A stretch of DNA of 64,000 nucleotides from Vibrio viridaestus (GTDB lineage Bacteria; Pseudomonadota; Gammaproteobacteria; Enterobacterales; Vibrionaceae). The translations under genes were made by a program, and so were the position numbers. Shown piece by piece: positions 10,604 through 18,605 of the stretch (its first letter is position 1; every line of letters starts with the position of its first letter). The notes beneath the pieces were generated by a model. The model was given only the letters and a program-made list of their open reading frames with translations. It ran no database searches and had not been told where the DNA came from. The DNA lies in assembly GCF_003856525.1 (NCBI RefSeq), contig NZ_RJVQ01000005.1, forward strand, positions 186,001 to 250,000, given 5' to 3'.

Positions 10604-10936
10604 GGCTGGCTTCTTCCCTAGGACCTCACAGTAAAAGCCCAAACAACTGCCTCAGCTAAAGAGTGAGAATAATCGTCTTTGGATGTGTTTGAACGTTTGT
10701 TTTGGTGAGGATGGTATTGTTAAAAGTTTCGACCCGTATTCATAGTGACACTGGGATCATTATCATCAATTCTTAGATTAAATTTCTGCTACCAGAGCGA
10801 CAGACACAATATCATTTATGAGATACTAGTCACATATTAATCCTATTAAAAAATTCTGCCTTATTTATTTTTACTGCTGGCGTTTATAGGATCACTAACG
10901 TTAAAATACCCTTATTATTTATAAGAGGATTTCCCT
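10604..10936. other. Divergent intergenic region, luxT-like / yfcZ-like
   Basis: About 330 bases with promoters for both flanking genes. The last 80 bases are AT rich, and AAGAGGATTTCCCT before ATG 10937 is the ribosome site for the plus-strand gene. I see no RNA gene or strong palindrome. Confidence 0.4.
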
Positions 10937-11239
10937 ATGAAAAACGAAACATACGTAGAAAATGAAGTTTGCGAAGCATGCGGCGTTGCAGGAGAAATGG
11001 GGTACATCATTAAAGAAGGTGATGACGTAGCAGATGTTACCATCGTAGCAAACAGCAAAGCATTACTTGAACAAGAATTTGCTAAATACGTTGAACTGGC
11101 AAAACAGGTCAACGCAAATGTTGAGTATGAACACTCCCCTATTGACGAACACGCCAAAGAGCTGACTGGTCGATTTAAATTTGAAGTTAGTGCAGAAAAA
11201 CTCATCTTCGAATTAAAATCACGCTCACTTTCTCGTTAA
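10937..11239 (+). CDS. YfcZ/YiiS family protein (DUF406)
   Basis: 100 residues with the family pattern CEACGVAGEMGYIIKEGDDVADV near the N-terminus and a C-terminal Lys/Phe-rich strand. DUF406 proteins (YfcZ, YiiS) are small cytoplasmic proteins of gamma-proteobacteria with no firm function. It stands alone with a clear ribosome site (AAGAGGATTTCCCT). The two cysteines separated by two residues (C-E-A-C) are conserved in the family and could bind metal, but this is inference. Confidence 0.85.
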   Translation: MKNETYVENEVCEACGVAGEMGYIIKEGDDVADVTIVANSKALLEQEFAKYVELAKQVNANVEYEHSPIDEHAKELTGRFKFEVSAEKLIFELKSRSLSR

Positions 11240-11370
11240 TCTGTTGTCGCTGTTCTTAATCCGTACTTCACCTTAAGAACAGCGCGTATAACTTACCTGT
11301 CACACCGCTAATTGCAGACTCTAATGTTATCCGCCATACTGGCTTTACCGTCATTTGACCTTTTAAACGT

Positions 11371-11964
11371 ATGCGCTATTTTTTGTTACTTCTGCTAATG
11401 ACAGCGAATCTGGGTGTTGCTCAGCCTTTAGATAGCTACGACATTCTTAACTATCTGGATAATTATGGTAACTTGGATTTAAGTGGAAAACCGGTTGACT
11501 CTATTCCCAGTGGTTTAACGATAAAGCGAGATCTCAATATCTCACGAACAGCGATCCCCTCGCTACCCGGTGGCTTAGATATTAAGGGCAGCCTTGTCGC
11601 TACAAACTGCGAATTAAAAAAGGTTCCGCGTGATCTGAAAGTGGGTGGTTCTGTTAATTTGTTGGGCTCAAAAGTCACTGACTGGCCACGAGGTGTTAAG
11701 GCCGGTGGCTATCTCAACTTCACAGATACTCCCTTGGCAAAGCTCCCCAACAATCTTAGGGTCAAAGGCGATTTGAGTGTGATAAGGACACCACTGACAA
11801 CGTTGCCTAATAATCTGAAAGTGGATGGCAACTTGTACATCGGCGGTTCAGGAATAACAGAGTTTCCAGAAACAATGTCGGTGAAAGGCAATATCTATCT
11901 CGGCGGCAACAGCATTACCACTTGGCCGAAAAATCTGACTTTGGGTGGCGCGGTTTCAAAATAA
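11371..11964 (+). CDS. Secreted leucine-rich-repeat-like protein
   Basis: 197 residues. An N-terminal signal peptide (MRYFLLLLLMTANLGVAQ) is followed by about seven repeats of roughly 20 residues, pattern L-P-x-x-L-x-V-x-G-x-L-x-I/L-x-x-T-x-I. Examples are LAKLPNNLRVKGDLSVIRTP and LTTLPNNLKVDGNLYIGGSG. This resembles the short LPX repeats of IpaH-type effectors, but no catalytic domain follows, so it looks like a bare solenoid in the periplasm or outside the cell. There is one free cysteine and no anchor. Function unknown; surface binding is a guess. It ends at a shared terminator. Confidence 0.75.
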   Translation: MRYFLLLLLMTANLGVAQPLDSYDILNYLDNYGNLDLSGKPVDSIPSGLTIKRDLNISRTAIPSLPGGLDIKGSLVATNCELKKVPRDLKVGGSVNLLGSKVTDWPRGVKAGGYLNFTDTPLAKLPNNLRVKGDLSVIRTPLTTLPNNLKVDGNLYIGGSGITEFPETMSVKGNIYLGGNSITTWPKNLTLGGAVSK

Positions 11965-11965
11965 A

Positions 11966-11987
11966 AAGCCGGGAAATGTCCCGGCTT
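11966..11987. terminator. Bidirectional terminator
   Basis: AAGCCGGGA pairs with TCCCGGCTT around a 4-base loop, between the LRR-like gene and the convergent acyltransferase. A-rich and T-containing flanks allow use in both directions. Confidence 0.75.
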
Positions 11988-11994
11988 CTATAGT

Positions 11995-13107
11995 TTATGG
12001 ATTTTCTTTATTTTTAACTGGATTAGCGTAACTCGCAACGAGATGCGAATGAGCACCTTCCGGTAACTTTTCTAGCTTACGTTTAAGATTACTTCGGGTT
12101 TCCGGCGTAATCGTGTCAGACTCTTTACCAGCGGCCAGTAAATTCATTGGAAATAGTTCGTAGTGTTCATGAATTTGTCGATCGATTTCTTGTGCTAATT
12201 CATCTGGCGTTTCAAAATCACCATCAATGACATCACCAAAGGCGACGTTGACACGGCCCTTAAAACCGACGATGCCCTGAATGATACTTTCGATATCTTC
12301 AAACTCGCTTTTCTCATATTTGCCGTGTGTTTCTTTTTCATACAACTCACGAGCCTTCGCAATATCGCACGGATCGTTTTCATACGAAATCGAGACTGGC
12401 ACAATCTTTAATGTCTTTATGTATTCCGCAAAGGTCATTTTCTGTTTCTTACCTTCAACGTAAAACATTTTCAAAATAGCAGGATCAGTAAAATCATTCC
12501 CGTCTTTGGCGCGCCCTTCACGATGCGCTATCCAAATAGAGTTTCCAGTATCGATGGAGTGCTTGATATAACCAGAGAGCGTTACTAAAGCCTTCATCAT
12601 TTCTCGTGGGCCCTTCGCTGAACGCTTAACGATAAAACTCTTATTAAGCTTCATCAACTCAGTCGCACAAGGTTTTCTCAGCAAGTTATCACCAATGGCG
12701 ATACGAACGGTTCGATGACCTGTTAAATGCAAGCCATAGTTGACCAAAGCAGGGTCCATCGCGATATCTCGATGATTGGAGACAAATAGATAGGATTCAT
12801 TTTTATCCAGTTTCGTCAAGCCAGTGTAGTTCACACCGTTTGTTGTCGTTTCTAGAGTTTTATCCAGATACGTTTTGACTTCACGCTGAATCGCGTCAAC
12901 TGACGTTAGCTTCGCCCATTTAAAACGTAAAGTAAGTTTGATAAAAGGGCTCAAGAGGGATTTAACCCAACTTGGCTTTTGCTCAAAACGATGCTGGATA
13001 ATCGCGTTGATGAATTCATCGTCGTTAAGCAAGCGGCTAAGCGCAGCCGGAATTTCATCGTCATTATAAGGACGAATCTCTTGGTATGGATCGTTGGTTG
13101 AAGTCAT
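11995..13107 (-). CDS. Glycerol acyltransferase-like (PlsC/PlsB superfamily) protein
   Basis: 370 residues. The acyltransferase signature is visible as LFVSNHRDIAMDPALVNYGL (block I), later FIVKRSAKGPREM and WIAHREGRAKDG (block III, substrate binding). In block I the His and the second Asp are six residues apart rather than the usual five (HX4D); this NHRD version is known from a branch of the superfamily. It probably moves an acyl chain to a glycerolipid-type acceptor at the membrane face. No membrane helix is obvious. Acceptor and role are unknown. It starts 176 bases from the divergent AraC-like gene. Confidence 0.75.
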   Translation of the reverse strand: MTSTNDPYQEIRPYNDDEIPAALSRLLNDDEFINAIIQHRFEQKPSWVKSLLSPFIKLTLRFKWAKLTSVDAIQREVKTYLDKTLETTTNGVNYTGLTKLDKNESYLFVSNHRDIAMDPALVNYGLHLTGHRTVRIAIGDNLLRKPCATELMKLNKSFIVKRSAKGPREMMKALVTLSGYIKHSIDTGNSIWIAHREGRAKDGNDFTDPAILKMFYVEGKKQKMTFAEYIKTLKIVPVSISYENDPCDIAKARELYEKETHGKYEKSEFEDIESIIQGIVGFKGRVNVAFGDVIDGDFETPDELAQEIDRQIHEHYELFPMNLLAAGKESDTITPETRSNLKRKLEKLPEGAHSHLVASYANPVKNKENP

Positions 13108-13283
13108 AAGTCATTACATAATATAAAAAACGCGCTTATTCTACGCGTTGTTGGTGTCTACCGCAGCTAACCATTGCAAATAAAACAAGAGGTCAGACCA
13201 GACATTTAATTTATCTTAAGCCTAATTGGCTTTTACGGCAAGAAAAGGTACCCTAGGCACGTTATCAACTTGTCGAAGTTCCC

Positions 13284-13880
13284 ATGCATTATCTAATTGA
13301 AGTAAATCAGCAGAAACCTGGAAAACTGATCGTTACCGGACGCAAACCATCATTAAAACATTCTCTTATTCTGGTTCAGTCTGGCGTCGTTCTCTGTCGT
13401 CTTGGCAAGCTGGAATACGCTATTCAAGCAGGTGAAGCATTTTGGTTACCCTTTGATTGCCTTACATCTTGGACCATTTTTCCGAACACCGACTTTATCG
13501 ATATCACGGTATCAGCACGTACTCGCACAAGATTGCCAAACGAATCAGGTTACGTCTCTCGATCAGAGTGGCTAAACCAGTTGATTCAAAAAATGGTGAA
13601 AACTGATAGAGCATCGAATGTTTACCCGTCATTATCTAACGTTCTTCTCAACAGTTTGTCAGAAATAGCGCCATCGCTTTATCAATCTGCAGCGACTAAG
13701 CTCATTTCCACATGGAATCCTGACAACCCGATAGAGAATAAAGAGATAAATGACATTCTTTTGGCTCGTGAGATCTTTAAACTAAAACAGTCGGGCAAGA
13801 AACCACAAATGATCGCAGATCAACTACTCAATGGATCTCTAACAACCTTAGAGAAGATTTCTAAACAATACCTGCCATAA
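13284..13880 (+). CDS. AraC-type sensor-like protein, function unknown
   Basis: 198 residues. The first 80 or so look like the cupin arm of AraC regulators (LILVQSGVVLCRLGKLEYAI, then GEAFWLPFDCLTSW). The C-terminal half is helical (LLAREIFKLKQSGKKPQMIADQLLNGS) and too short for a full two-HTH AraC domain; a single HTH-like element may remain (KKPQMIADQLLNGSLTTLEKISKQYL). It is therefore either a shortened AraC-like regulator or a ligand-binding protein. Its stop codon lies in the loop of its own terminator. pyrC follows. Confidence 0.6.
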   Translation: MHYLIEVNQQKPGKLIVTGRKPSLKHSLILVQSGVVLCRLGKLEYAIQAGEAFWLPFDCLTSWTIFPNTDFIDITVSARTRTRLPNESGYVSRSEWLNQLIQKMVKTDRASNVYPSLSNVLLNSLSEIAPSLYQSAATKLISTWNPDNPIENKEINDILLAREIFKLKQSGKKPQMIADQLLNGSLTTLEKISKQYLP

Positions 13881-13897
13881 TGGCAGGTATTGTTTTA
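13866..13897 (+). terminator. Rho-independent terminator containing the stop codon
   Basis: A perfect 12-base stem (CAATACCTGCCA / TGGCAGGTATTG) with the TAA stop as its 3-base loop, followed by TTTTA. It separates the AraC-like gene from pyrC. Confidence 0.85.
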
Positions 13898-14030
13898 TAT
13901 GGGGAAGAAAAATTCTGGATGAAATCCATTACTTTTTCTTCTATCATCCTCTGGAAATTCATTGCTGCGTTCTATTCTCAACATAGACGTTGACTGTTTT
14001 ATACTCAAATCACGGTGGGAGCCGCTCTAT

Positions 14031-15059
14031 ATGACTACTCTAACAATCACACGACCAGACGATTGGCATATACACTTACGTGACGGCGAGGTCTTAAATG
14101 ACACCGTACGTGATATTAGCCGTTACAATGGGCGCGGATTAGTCATGCCAAACACGGTTCCTCCAGTGACTACAACTGAGATGGCACATGCTTACCGTGA
14201 GCGCATCATGAGCTGTCAGCCTCATGGCGACTTTACACCGCTAATGACACTGTATTTGACAGATAACACAACAGCAGAAGAAATCCGTAAAGCCAAAGCA
14301 TCAGGTATCGTGGTAGCGGCTAAATTATATCCTGCAGGCGCGACAACGAACTCCGATTCGGGTGTTACATCGGTGAAAAACATCTATTCAGCGTTAACAG
14401 CCATGCAGGAAGAAGGTTTATTACTTTTAGTCCATGGCGAAGTGACGCATCATGACGTCGATATTTTCGACCGCGAGAAGAAATTCCTTGAAACTGTACT
14501 TGCACCGATTGTGAACGATTTTTCGGGATTAAAGGTCGTTCTTGAACACATCACAACAGAAGATGCGGTGAAGTTCGTTGAACAAGCTGGACCTAATGTT
14601 GCGGCGACAATCACCGCTCACCACTTGATGTATAACCGCAACCATATGCTGGTCGGCGGGATAAAACCACACTTCTATTGTCTGCCAATCCTAAAACGCA
14701 ACACCCACCAGAAAGCTCTGGTTGCAGCCGCCACATCGGGCAATAAAAAGTTCTTTCTTGGTACCGACTCAGCACCTCATGCAAAAGGGCAAAAAGAATC
14801 GGCTTGCGGTTGTGCTGGATCGTATACGGCACACGCTGCACTTGAGTTATATGCGGAAGTGTTTGAAGCAGAAGGTAAGTTGGAACACCTAGAAGCCTTT
14901 GCAAGTTTCAATGGTCCTGATTTCTACGGTCAGCCTCGCAATCAAGATACAGTCACCCTGGTAAAAGAGAGTTGGACAGTACCAAGCTCAATGCCATTTG
15001 GTAAAGATATCGTTGTGCCAATCAAAGCTGGCGAAGACGTTCTCTGGACAGTGAAATAA
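14031..15059 (+). CDS. pyrC: Dihydroorotase
   Basis: 342 residues from ATG 14031. This start gives the normal N-terminus [19 protein letters not shown]; the frame is open further upstream, but the extra 23 residues are not family-like. Zinc ligands are visible in DWHIHLRDG, the carboxylated lysine region [29 protein letters not shown] and FLGTDSAPH. The enzyme closes carbamoyl aspartate to dihydroorotate in pyrimidine synthesis. It belongs to the short, class II E. coli type. It is monocistronic, between two terminators. Confidence 0.96.
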   Translation: MTTLTITRPDDWHIHLRDGEVLNDTVRDISRYNGRGLVMPNTVPPVTTTEMAHAYRERIMSCQPHGDFTPLMTLYLTDNTTAEEIRKAKASGIVVAAKLYPAGATTNSDSGVTSVKNIYSALTAMQEEGLLLLVHGEVTHHDVDIFDREKKFLETVLAPIVNDFSGLKVVLEHITTEDAVKFVEQAGPNVAATITAHHLMYNRNHMLVGGIKPHFYCLPILKRNTHQKALVAAATSGNKKFFLGTDSAPHAKGQKESACGCAGSYTAHAALELYAEVFEAEGKLEHLEAFASFNGPDFYGQPRNQDTVTLVKESWTVPSSMPFGKDIVVPIKAGEDVLWTVK

Positions 15060-15070
15060 TGATGAATAAA

Positions 15071-15097
15071 CGGGAGCAAACGCTCCCGCTTCTATTT
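15071..15097. terminator. Terminator between pyrC and the DUF808 gene
   Basis: CGGGAGC pairs with GCTCCCG around AAAC, with CTTCTATTTT after it on the plus strand. It lies 12 bases past the pyrC stop and touches the end of the convergent gene. Confidence 0.75.
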
Positions 15098-16008
15098 TAG
15101 TGTTTAACAATCCCTGTAACTTTAAGAACGCCTACAAGCAGCAAACCCAATATCAGCCCTACGATACCATTTGCGAATACCAACAGAGTTGAATGCAGCA
15201 ATTCAGGAGCAGGACTAAGCGCCATTTCGACCACATGATGAATGAAAGATATGTGGTGCACAACAATCCCACCGCCCACTAAAAACATGGCTAGCGTGCC
15301 GACAATCGTTAATAACTTCATTAGCTTTGGAGCGAATGCAATTAAGCCACGACCAATGGCAAGAAGAACACTGTTATTCTTGAACTTCCGCTCAAGATAG
15401 AAACCTAAATCATCAAGCTTCACAATACCCGCGACAACACCATAAACGCCGACTGTCATAATAAACGCAATCAAGCTAACAACGATAATTTGTTCTAGCA
15501 TGGGTTTATCTTGAACCGTCCCCAGAGCGAGAACAATAATTTCGGAAGACAGTATGAAATCAGTACGAATCGCGCCAGAAATTTTTTTCTTTTCGTACTC
15601 TTCAAGACTACCCTGAGCTAGGCGCTGTTCTGCCTTTTGTTCCTGTGATAAACCTGTATCTGCTTCATTCTTATGGAAGAACTTCTCTAATACTTTCTCA
15701 GCACCTTCGAAACAAAGATAGGAACCACCTAGAATCAACAGTGGCATAATCATAACAGGTAAAAAAGCACTTAATAACAACGCAATGGGGACCAATATGA
15801 CCTTATTACGCAGTGACCCTAATCCAACTTTCCATACAACTGGCAATTCTCTTTCGGCTGCGACTCCGGTGACCTGTTGAGCATTGAGAGCGAGATCATC
15901 ACCTAAGACACCTGCAGTTTTCTTAGCCGCCACTTTGGACATCACGGCTATATCATCCAGCAACGTTGCAATATCATCTAATAATGTTAACAGACTCGAA
16001 GCAGCCAT
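15097..16008 (-). CDS. DUF808 family inner-membrane protein (YedI-like)
   Basis: 303 residues. The conserved DUF808 opening is present (SLLTLLDDIATLLDDIAVMSK, then KKTAGVLGDDLALNAQQV). Hydrophobic segments follow at about 70-100, 150-190, 215-240 and 275-300, and the PVVWKVGLGSLRNK motif is clear. YedI-type proteins are conserved in proteobacteria but have no proven role. The gene is transcribed alone, with AraC and OsmC genes upstream on the same strand but separated by more than 100 bases. Confidence 0.88.
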   Translation of the reverse strand: MAASSLLTLLDDIATLLDDIAVMSKVAAKKTAGVLGDDLALNAQQVTGVAAERELPVVWKVGLGSLRNKVILVPIALLLSAFLPVMIMPLLILGGSYLCFEGAEKVLEKFFHKNEADTGLSQEQKAEQRLAQGSLEEYEKKKISGAIRTDFILSSEIIVLALGTVQDKPMLEQIIVVSLIAFIMTVGVYGVVAGIVKLDDLGFYLERKFKNNSVLLAIGRGLIAFAPKLMKLLTIVGTLAMFLVGGGIVVHHISFIHHVVEMALSPAPELLHSTLLVFANGIVGLILGLLLVGVLKVTGIVKH

Positions 16009-16129
16009 ATATGTTGAGCACCTTTTATAATTTCTTAAGAATTTTATTCAACTATCATGGCATTGATTAGAAGAGAAAACGATGGTTATAGATGAAAATC
16101 ACATAACATTAACGTGCGACATGTGTATA

Positions 16130-16936
16130 TCAGGAAAAACTCAGTTTATTTTTATATTGGTCGGGGGTAATACCTGAGTATTTTTTAAACATGGTAATGA
16201 AGGGACTGGCCTGATGATAACCCAATGTCAAAGCAACTTCCTTTACCGAACACCCACTACGCAGTAATTCCATAGAATAGAGATAACGCACGCGTAGACG
16301 CCACTCGGTAAAACTCATACCTAATTCTGTCTGACAACAACGAGCTAACGTGCGCTCGGTGGTATGGACTGTTTCTGCCCACTGTTTCAGAGTTGTGGTG
16401 TCTGCTGGATTATTTTCAACCGCAGCAAGTATTGGTGATAAATGCTTATGATGTGACGTGGGAATAAAGTGCTGTTCGACCTCCTGAAGAGCCAGCTGAT
16501 CTAACAGGACTTTGATAAGTCGCTTGTCAGCCTCTGTTTTCGCCACAGAAATTTCTCGCTGACGAAAATCTTCGATAATCGCCGTTATAATTGGCGTAAC
16601 ACGAATCAGACTTGATTTTACAGGAAAGCTCTGGGTCAAACTCGACTCAATATTCAACGAACAATATTCGATTGGCTTACGATTATAGCTCTTATGAGAA
16701 ACCCCTGCAGGTATCCAGATCGCCAAGTGTGGCGGAGCAAGAAAACGCGTGTTCTGCGCATCAATTTCTAAAATGCCACCAGAAATTAACTGTACCTGTC
16801 CCCATGGGTGACTGTGAATCCGAGTTTCTGTATTTGATACAAATTCTTCGAAGTTCATGAACACATCTGCCGGAGCCTGCTCAATAGCAAGCTTGGGATG
16901 TATTCGCCTCGGAGTTTGGATTTCATGCTTGGACAT
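16130..16936 (-). CDS. AraC-family transcriptional regulator
   Basis: About 268 residues from ATG 16936 (a TTG three codons earlier is possible). An N-terminal cupin sensor (TRIHSHPWGQVQLISGG, LAPPHLAIWIPAGVSHKSYN) precedes a C-terminal double HTH. The second helix pair ends CSVKEVALTLGYHQASPFITMFKKYSGITPDQYK, the canonical AraC signature. The cupin histidines could bind metal. It resembles regulators of efflux or stress genes, but no target is evident: neighbours are a DUF808 protein and an OsmC protein on the same strand. Confidence 0.88.
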   Translation of the reverse strand: MSKHEIQTPRRIHPKLAIEQAPADVFMNFEEFVSNTETRIHSHPWGQVQLISGGILEIDAQNTRFLAPPHLAIWIPAGVSHKSYNRKPIEYCSLNIESSLTQSFPVKSSLIRVTPIITAIIEDFRQREISVAKTEADKRLIKVLLDQLALQEVEQHFIPTSHHKHLSPILAAVENNPADTTTLKQWAETVHTTERTLARCCQTELGMSFTEWRLRVRYLYSMELLRSGCSVKEVALTLGYHQASPFITMFKKYSGITPDQYKNKLSFS

Positions 16937-17016
16937 TTTCAGCAACCGACTCTAATAAACACTCAACGAAGGGAAATAATTTTGATTCCCTTCGTCTTCG
17001 AACATGTAAACCGAAC

Positions 17017-17424
17017 TTATTCGACTTCAACCACTTCCCATGAGTGACTCATCTTGACACCCGCACCTAGCATAATGCATACGGAGCAATATTTTTCCAA
17101 AGAATCTTTCGTTACTTGAGCAACCAAATCCTGATTCAGATTTTTACCCGTCACAACAAAATGAATATGGATTTCCGTGAAAATTCTTGGTGCAGTTTCT
17201 CTTCGCTCAGCGGTCAATTCAGCATTACAGTCGAAAACGTGTTGCTGATGCTTTTTAAGTCCGTCAATCACATCAACAGAGCTACAGCCACCCGCGCCCA
17301 TCAGTACCATCTCCATAGGACTAGGGGCAGTTGCACCTTTGTTACCATCCATAACGATACTATGACCTGATTCGGACTGACCTAAAAACGTAAAACCATC
17401 CATCCAACGGACTTGAGCTTTCAT
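17017..17424 (-). CDS. OsmC family protein (YhfA-like)
   Basis: 135 residues from ATG 17424, where GGAGA lies eight bases upstream; a longer frame upstream runs into the small-RNA terminator and is not used. The OsmC fold motifs are visible: APSPMEMVLMGAGGCSSVDVI with the first cysteine, and EKYCSVCIMLG with the second cysteine pair. OsmC and Ohr proteins reduce organic peroxides with paired cysteines; the YhfA branch has a less certain substrate. It is cytoplasmic and monocistronic. Confidence 0.9.
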   Translation of the reverse strand: MKAQVRWMDGFTFLGQSESGHSIVMDGNKGATAPSPMEMVLMGAGGCSSVDVIDGLKKHQQHVFDCNAELTAERRETAPRIFTEIHIHFVVTGKNLNQDLVAQVTKDSLEKYCSVCIMLGAGVKMSHSWEVVEVE

Positions 17425-17502
17425 GATATTTCTCCAGAGATTCACTAGTAGCAAGCATGCTAAATGGGAAAGGTAATTTCGCCAAGTGAAAATTGGCTTT
17501 CT

Positions 17503-17830
17503 GAAAAGAGAAAGCCCCATTAAGCTAAGCTTAATGGGGCTTCTATTCTACTTGCAGCAATCCGGCTACTAAAGTGCTCCCTGCATCTGATCCTTGATAG
17601 TTTGCTGATTCCTTCAGCGCAGTCCATTACATCGCCATCCTAGCGGTGTCCTTTGACTCTAACAATCCAGATAGAGACAGTTTCCTTACGCGTACTAAAA
17701 AATGTTGTCCTAACAAAACTTAACTACGCTTTACCATCCTAGCTAATCACTCTTCCTGAATGATTATATCTTCGTCCTGAAGATGACCAATCCTTGGGTC
17801 TTTCCTGTTCCTTGCCAACATCCTGTCGAC
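17503..17830 (-). ncRNA. CsrB-family small RNA (CsrA-sequestering)
   Basis: The minus strand between OsmC and the dCMP deaminase has no ORF but shows 17 GGA motifs, 13 of them AGGA, spaced about 15-25 bases apart and many in apparent hairpin loops. The predicted 5' end GTCGACAGGATG resembles the E. coli CsrB start (GTCGACAGGG), as I recall it. The segment before the terminator (CAAGGATCAG, GCAGGGAGCA, then TAGCCGGATTGCTGC) resembles the E. coli 3' region. It ends in a 15-base perfect stem (17512-17542) followed by a T/C-rich tail. A TAATCT -10 box sits six bases before the start. CsrB RNAs titrate the translational regulator CsrA. Confidence 0.9.
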
Positions 17831-17990
17831 AAGTACAGATTACCTAAACTCTCCAGAGAAAAACACCATGACGTAAAAATGACATAGAACAGAAAAATGA
17901 CACTAAATATAAAAATATTTATTTATCATAAGCTTAATAAAATAAAGAGTCATATTTCACATGTAAATAGCTATTTTATCCTACACGGCG

Positions 17991-18008
17991 TGTGAGACAT
18001 CTCTTACA
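17991..18008. promoter_or_regulatory. GacA/UvrY/VarA-type binding box upstream of the CsrB-like RNA
   Basis: TGTGAGACATCTCTTACA matches the known TGTAAG-N6-CTTACA palindrome with one mismatch. It lies about 160-180 bases upstream of the predicted RNA start, the distance typical for GacA-activated csr/rsm RNA promoters. Confidence 0.8.
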
Positions 18009-18084
18009 CGGACATTCCAAATCATCCCGACCTGATATTCCCCAAACTCGAATTATCTGTACCCTAATAATAGTCTTTCCGCTA

Positions 18085-18099
18085 TGATAATTATTATCA
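18085..18099. promoter_or_regulatory. Fur-box-like palindrome
   Basis: TGATAATTATTATCA is a perfect 7-1-7 inverted repeat of the Fur type. It lies 29 bases before the start of the dCMP deaminase gene, in a position that could overlap its promoter. Iron control of this gene is not otherwise known to me. Confidence 0.5.
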
Positions 18100-18127
18100 A
18101 TGGCTATTCAGATACAGGATTAAAATA

Positions 18128-18571
18128 ATGGTATCAAAATGGGCTAAACGCTTTAGTCAAATGGCGACTCTTGTCGGCTCTTGGAGTAAAGACCCATCAA
18201 CTCAAGTGGGAGCTGTAATAGCAAAAAATAACCGCATTATCTCGGTTGGTTTTAACGGTTATCCTCATGGTATTTCTGACAGCGCTGATACAGATGATCG
18301 TGAGATGAAATATCTAAAGACCCTGCATGCGGAAGAAAATGCCATTCTTTTCGCTAAAAGAGATCTCGACGATTGTGATATCTACGTAACTCACTTCCCC
18401 TGCCCTAACTGCGCCGCAAAGATTATCCAAACTGGAATAAGCGATGTGTACTGTCCCGAACAAAGTGAAGATTTTCTATCTCGCTGGGGAGAAAAGGTAA
18501 AAATTAGTGAGGATATGTTCAATCAGGCTGGCGTTAGGGTTCATTGGCTCCCTTTAAGCGAATTAGACTGA
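18128..18571 (+). CDS. Deoxycytidylate deaminase family protein
   Basis: 147 residues with the zinc motif of cytidine/deoxycytidylate deaminases: LHAEENAIL (His plus the catalytic Glu) and FPCPNCAAKII (two Cys). The N-terminus SKDPSTQVGAVIA and GFNGYPHGISD match the dCMP deaminase branch. The enzyme should deaminate dCMP to dUMP for thymidylate synthesis. Enterobacteria use Dcd instead, while vibrios often carry this type as well. It is monocistronic, with a Fur-like palindrome just upstream. Confidence 0.88.
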   Translation: MVSKWAKRFSQMATLVGSWSKDPSTQVGAVIAKNNRIISVGFNGYPHGISDSADTDDREMKYLKTLHAEENAILFAKRDLDDCDIYVTHFPCPNCAAKIIQTGISDVYCPEQSEDFLSRWGEKVKISEDMFNQAGVRVHWLPLSELD

Positions 18572-18605
18572 TAAGGAAAGTCATGTACGCAACATGACTC
18601 TATTG

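Noticed and set aside
13962-14030. Longer pyrC start
   Set aside because: The additional 23 residues are not family-like; ATG 14031 gives the standard dihydroorotase N-terminus.
17425-17520. Extended N-terminus of the OsmC protein
   Set aside because: The frame runs into the CsrB-like terminator; the ATG at 17424 has a proper ribosome site and gives the family length.
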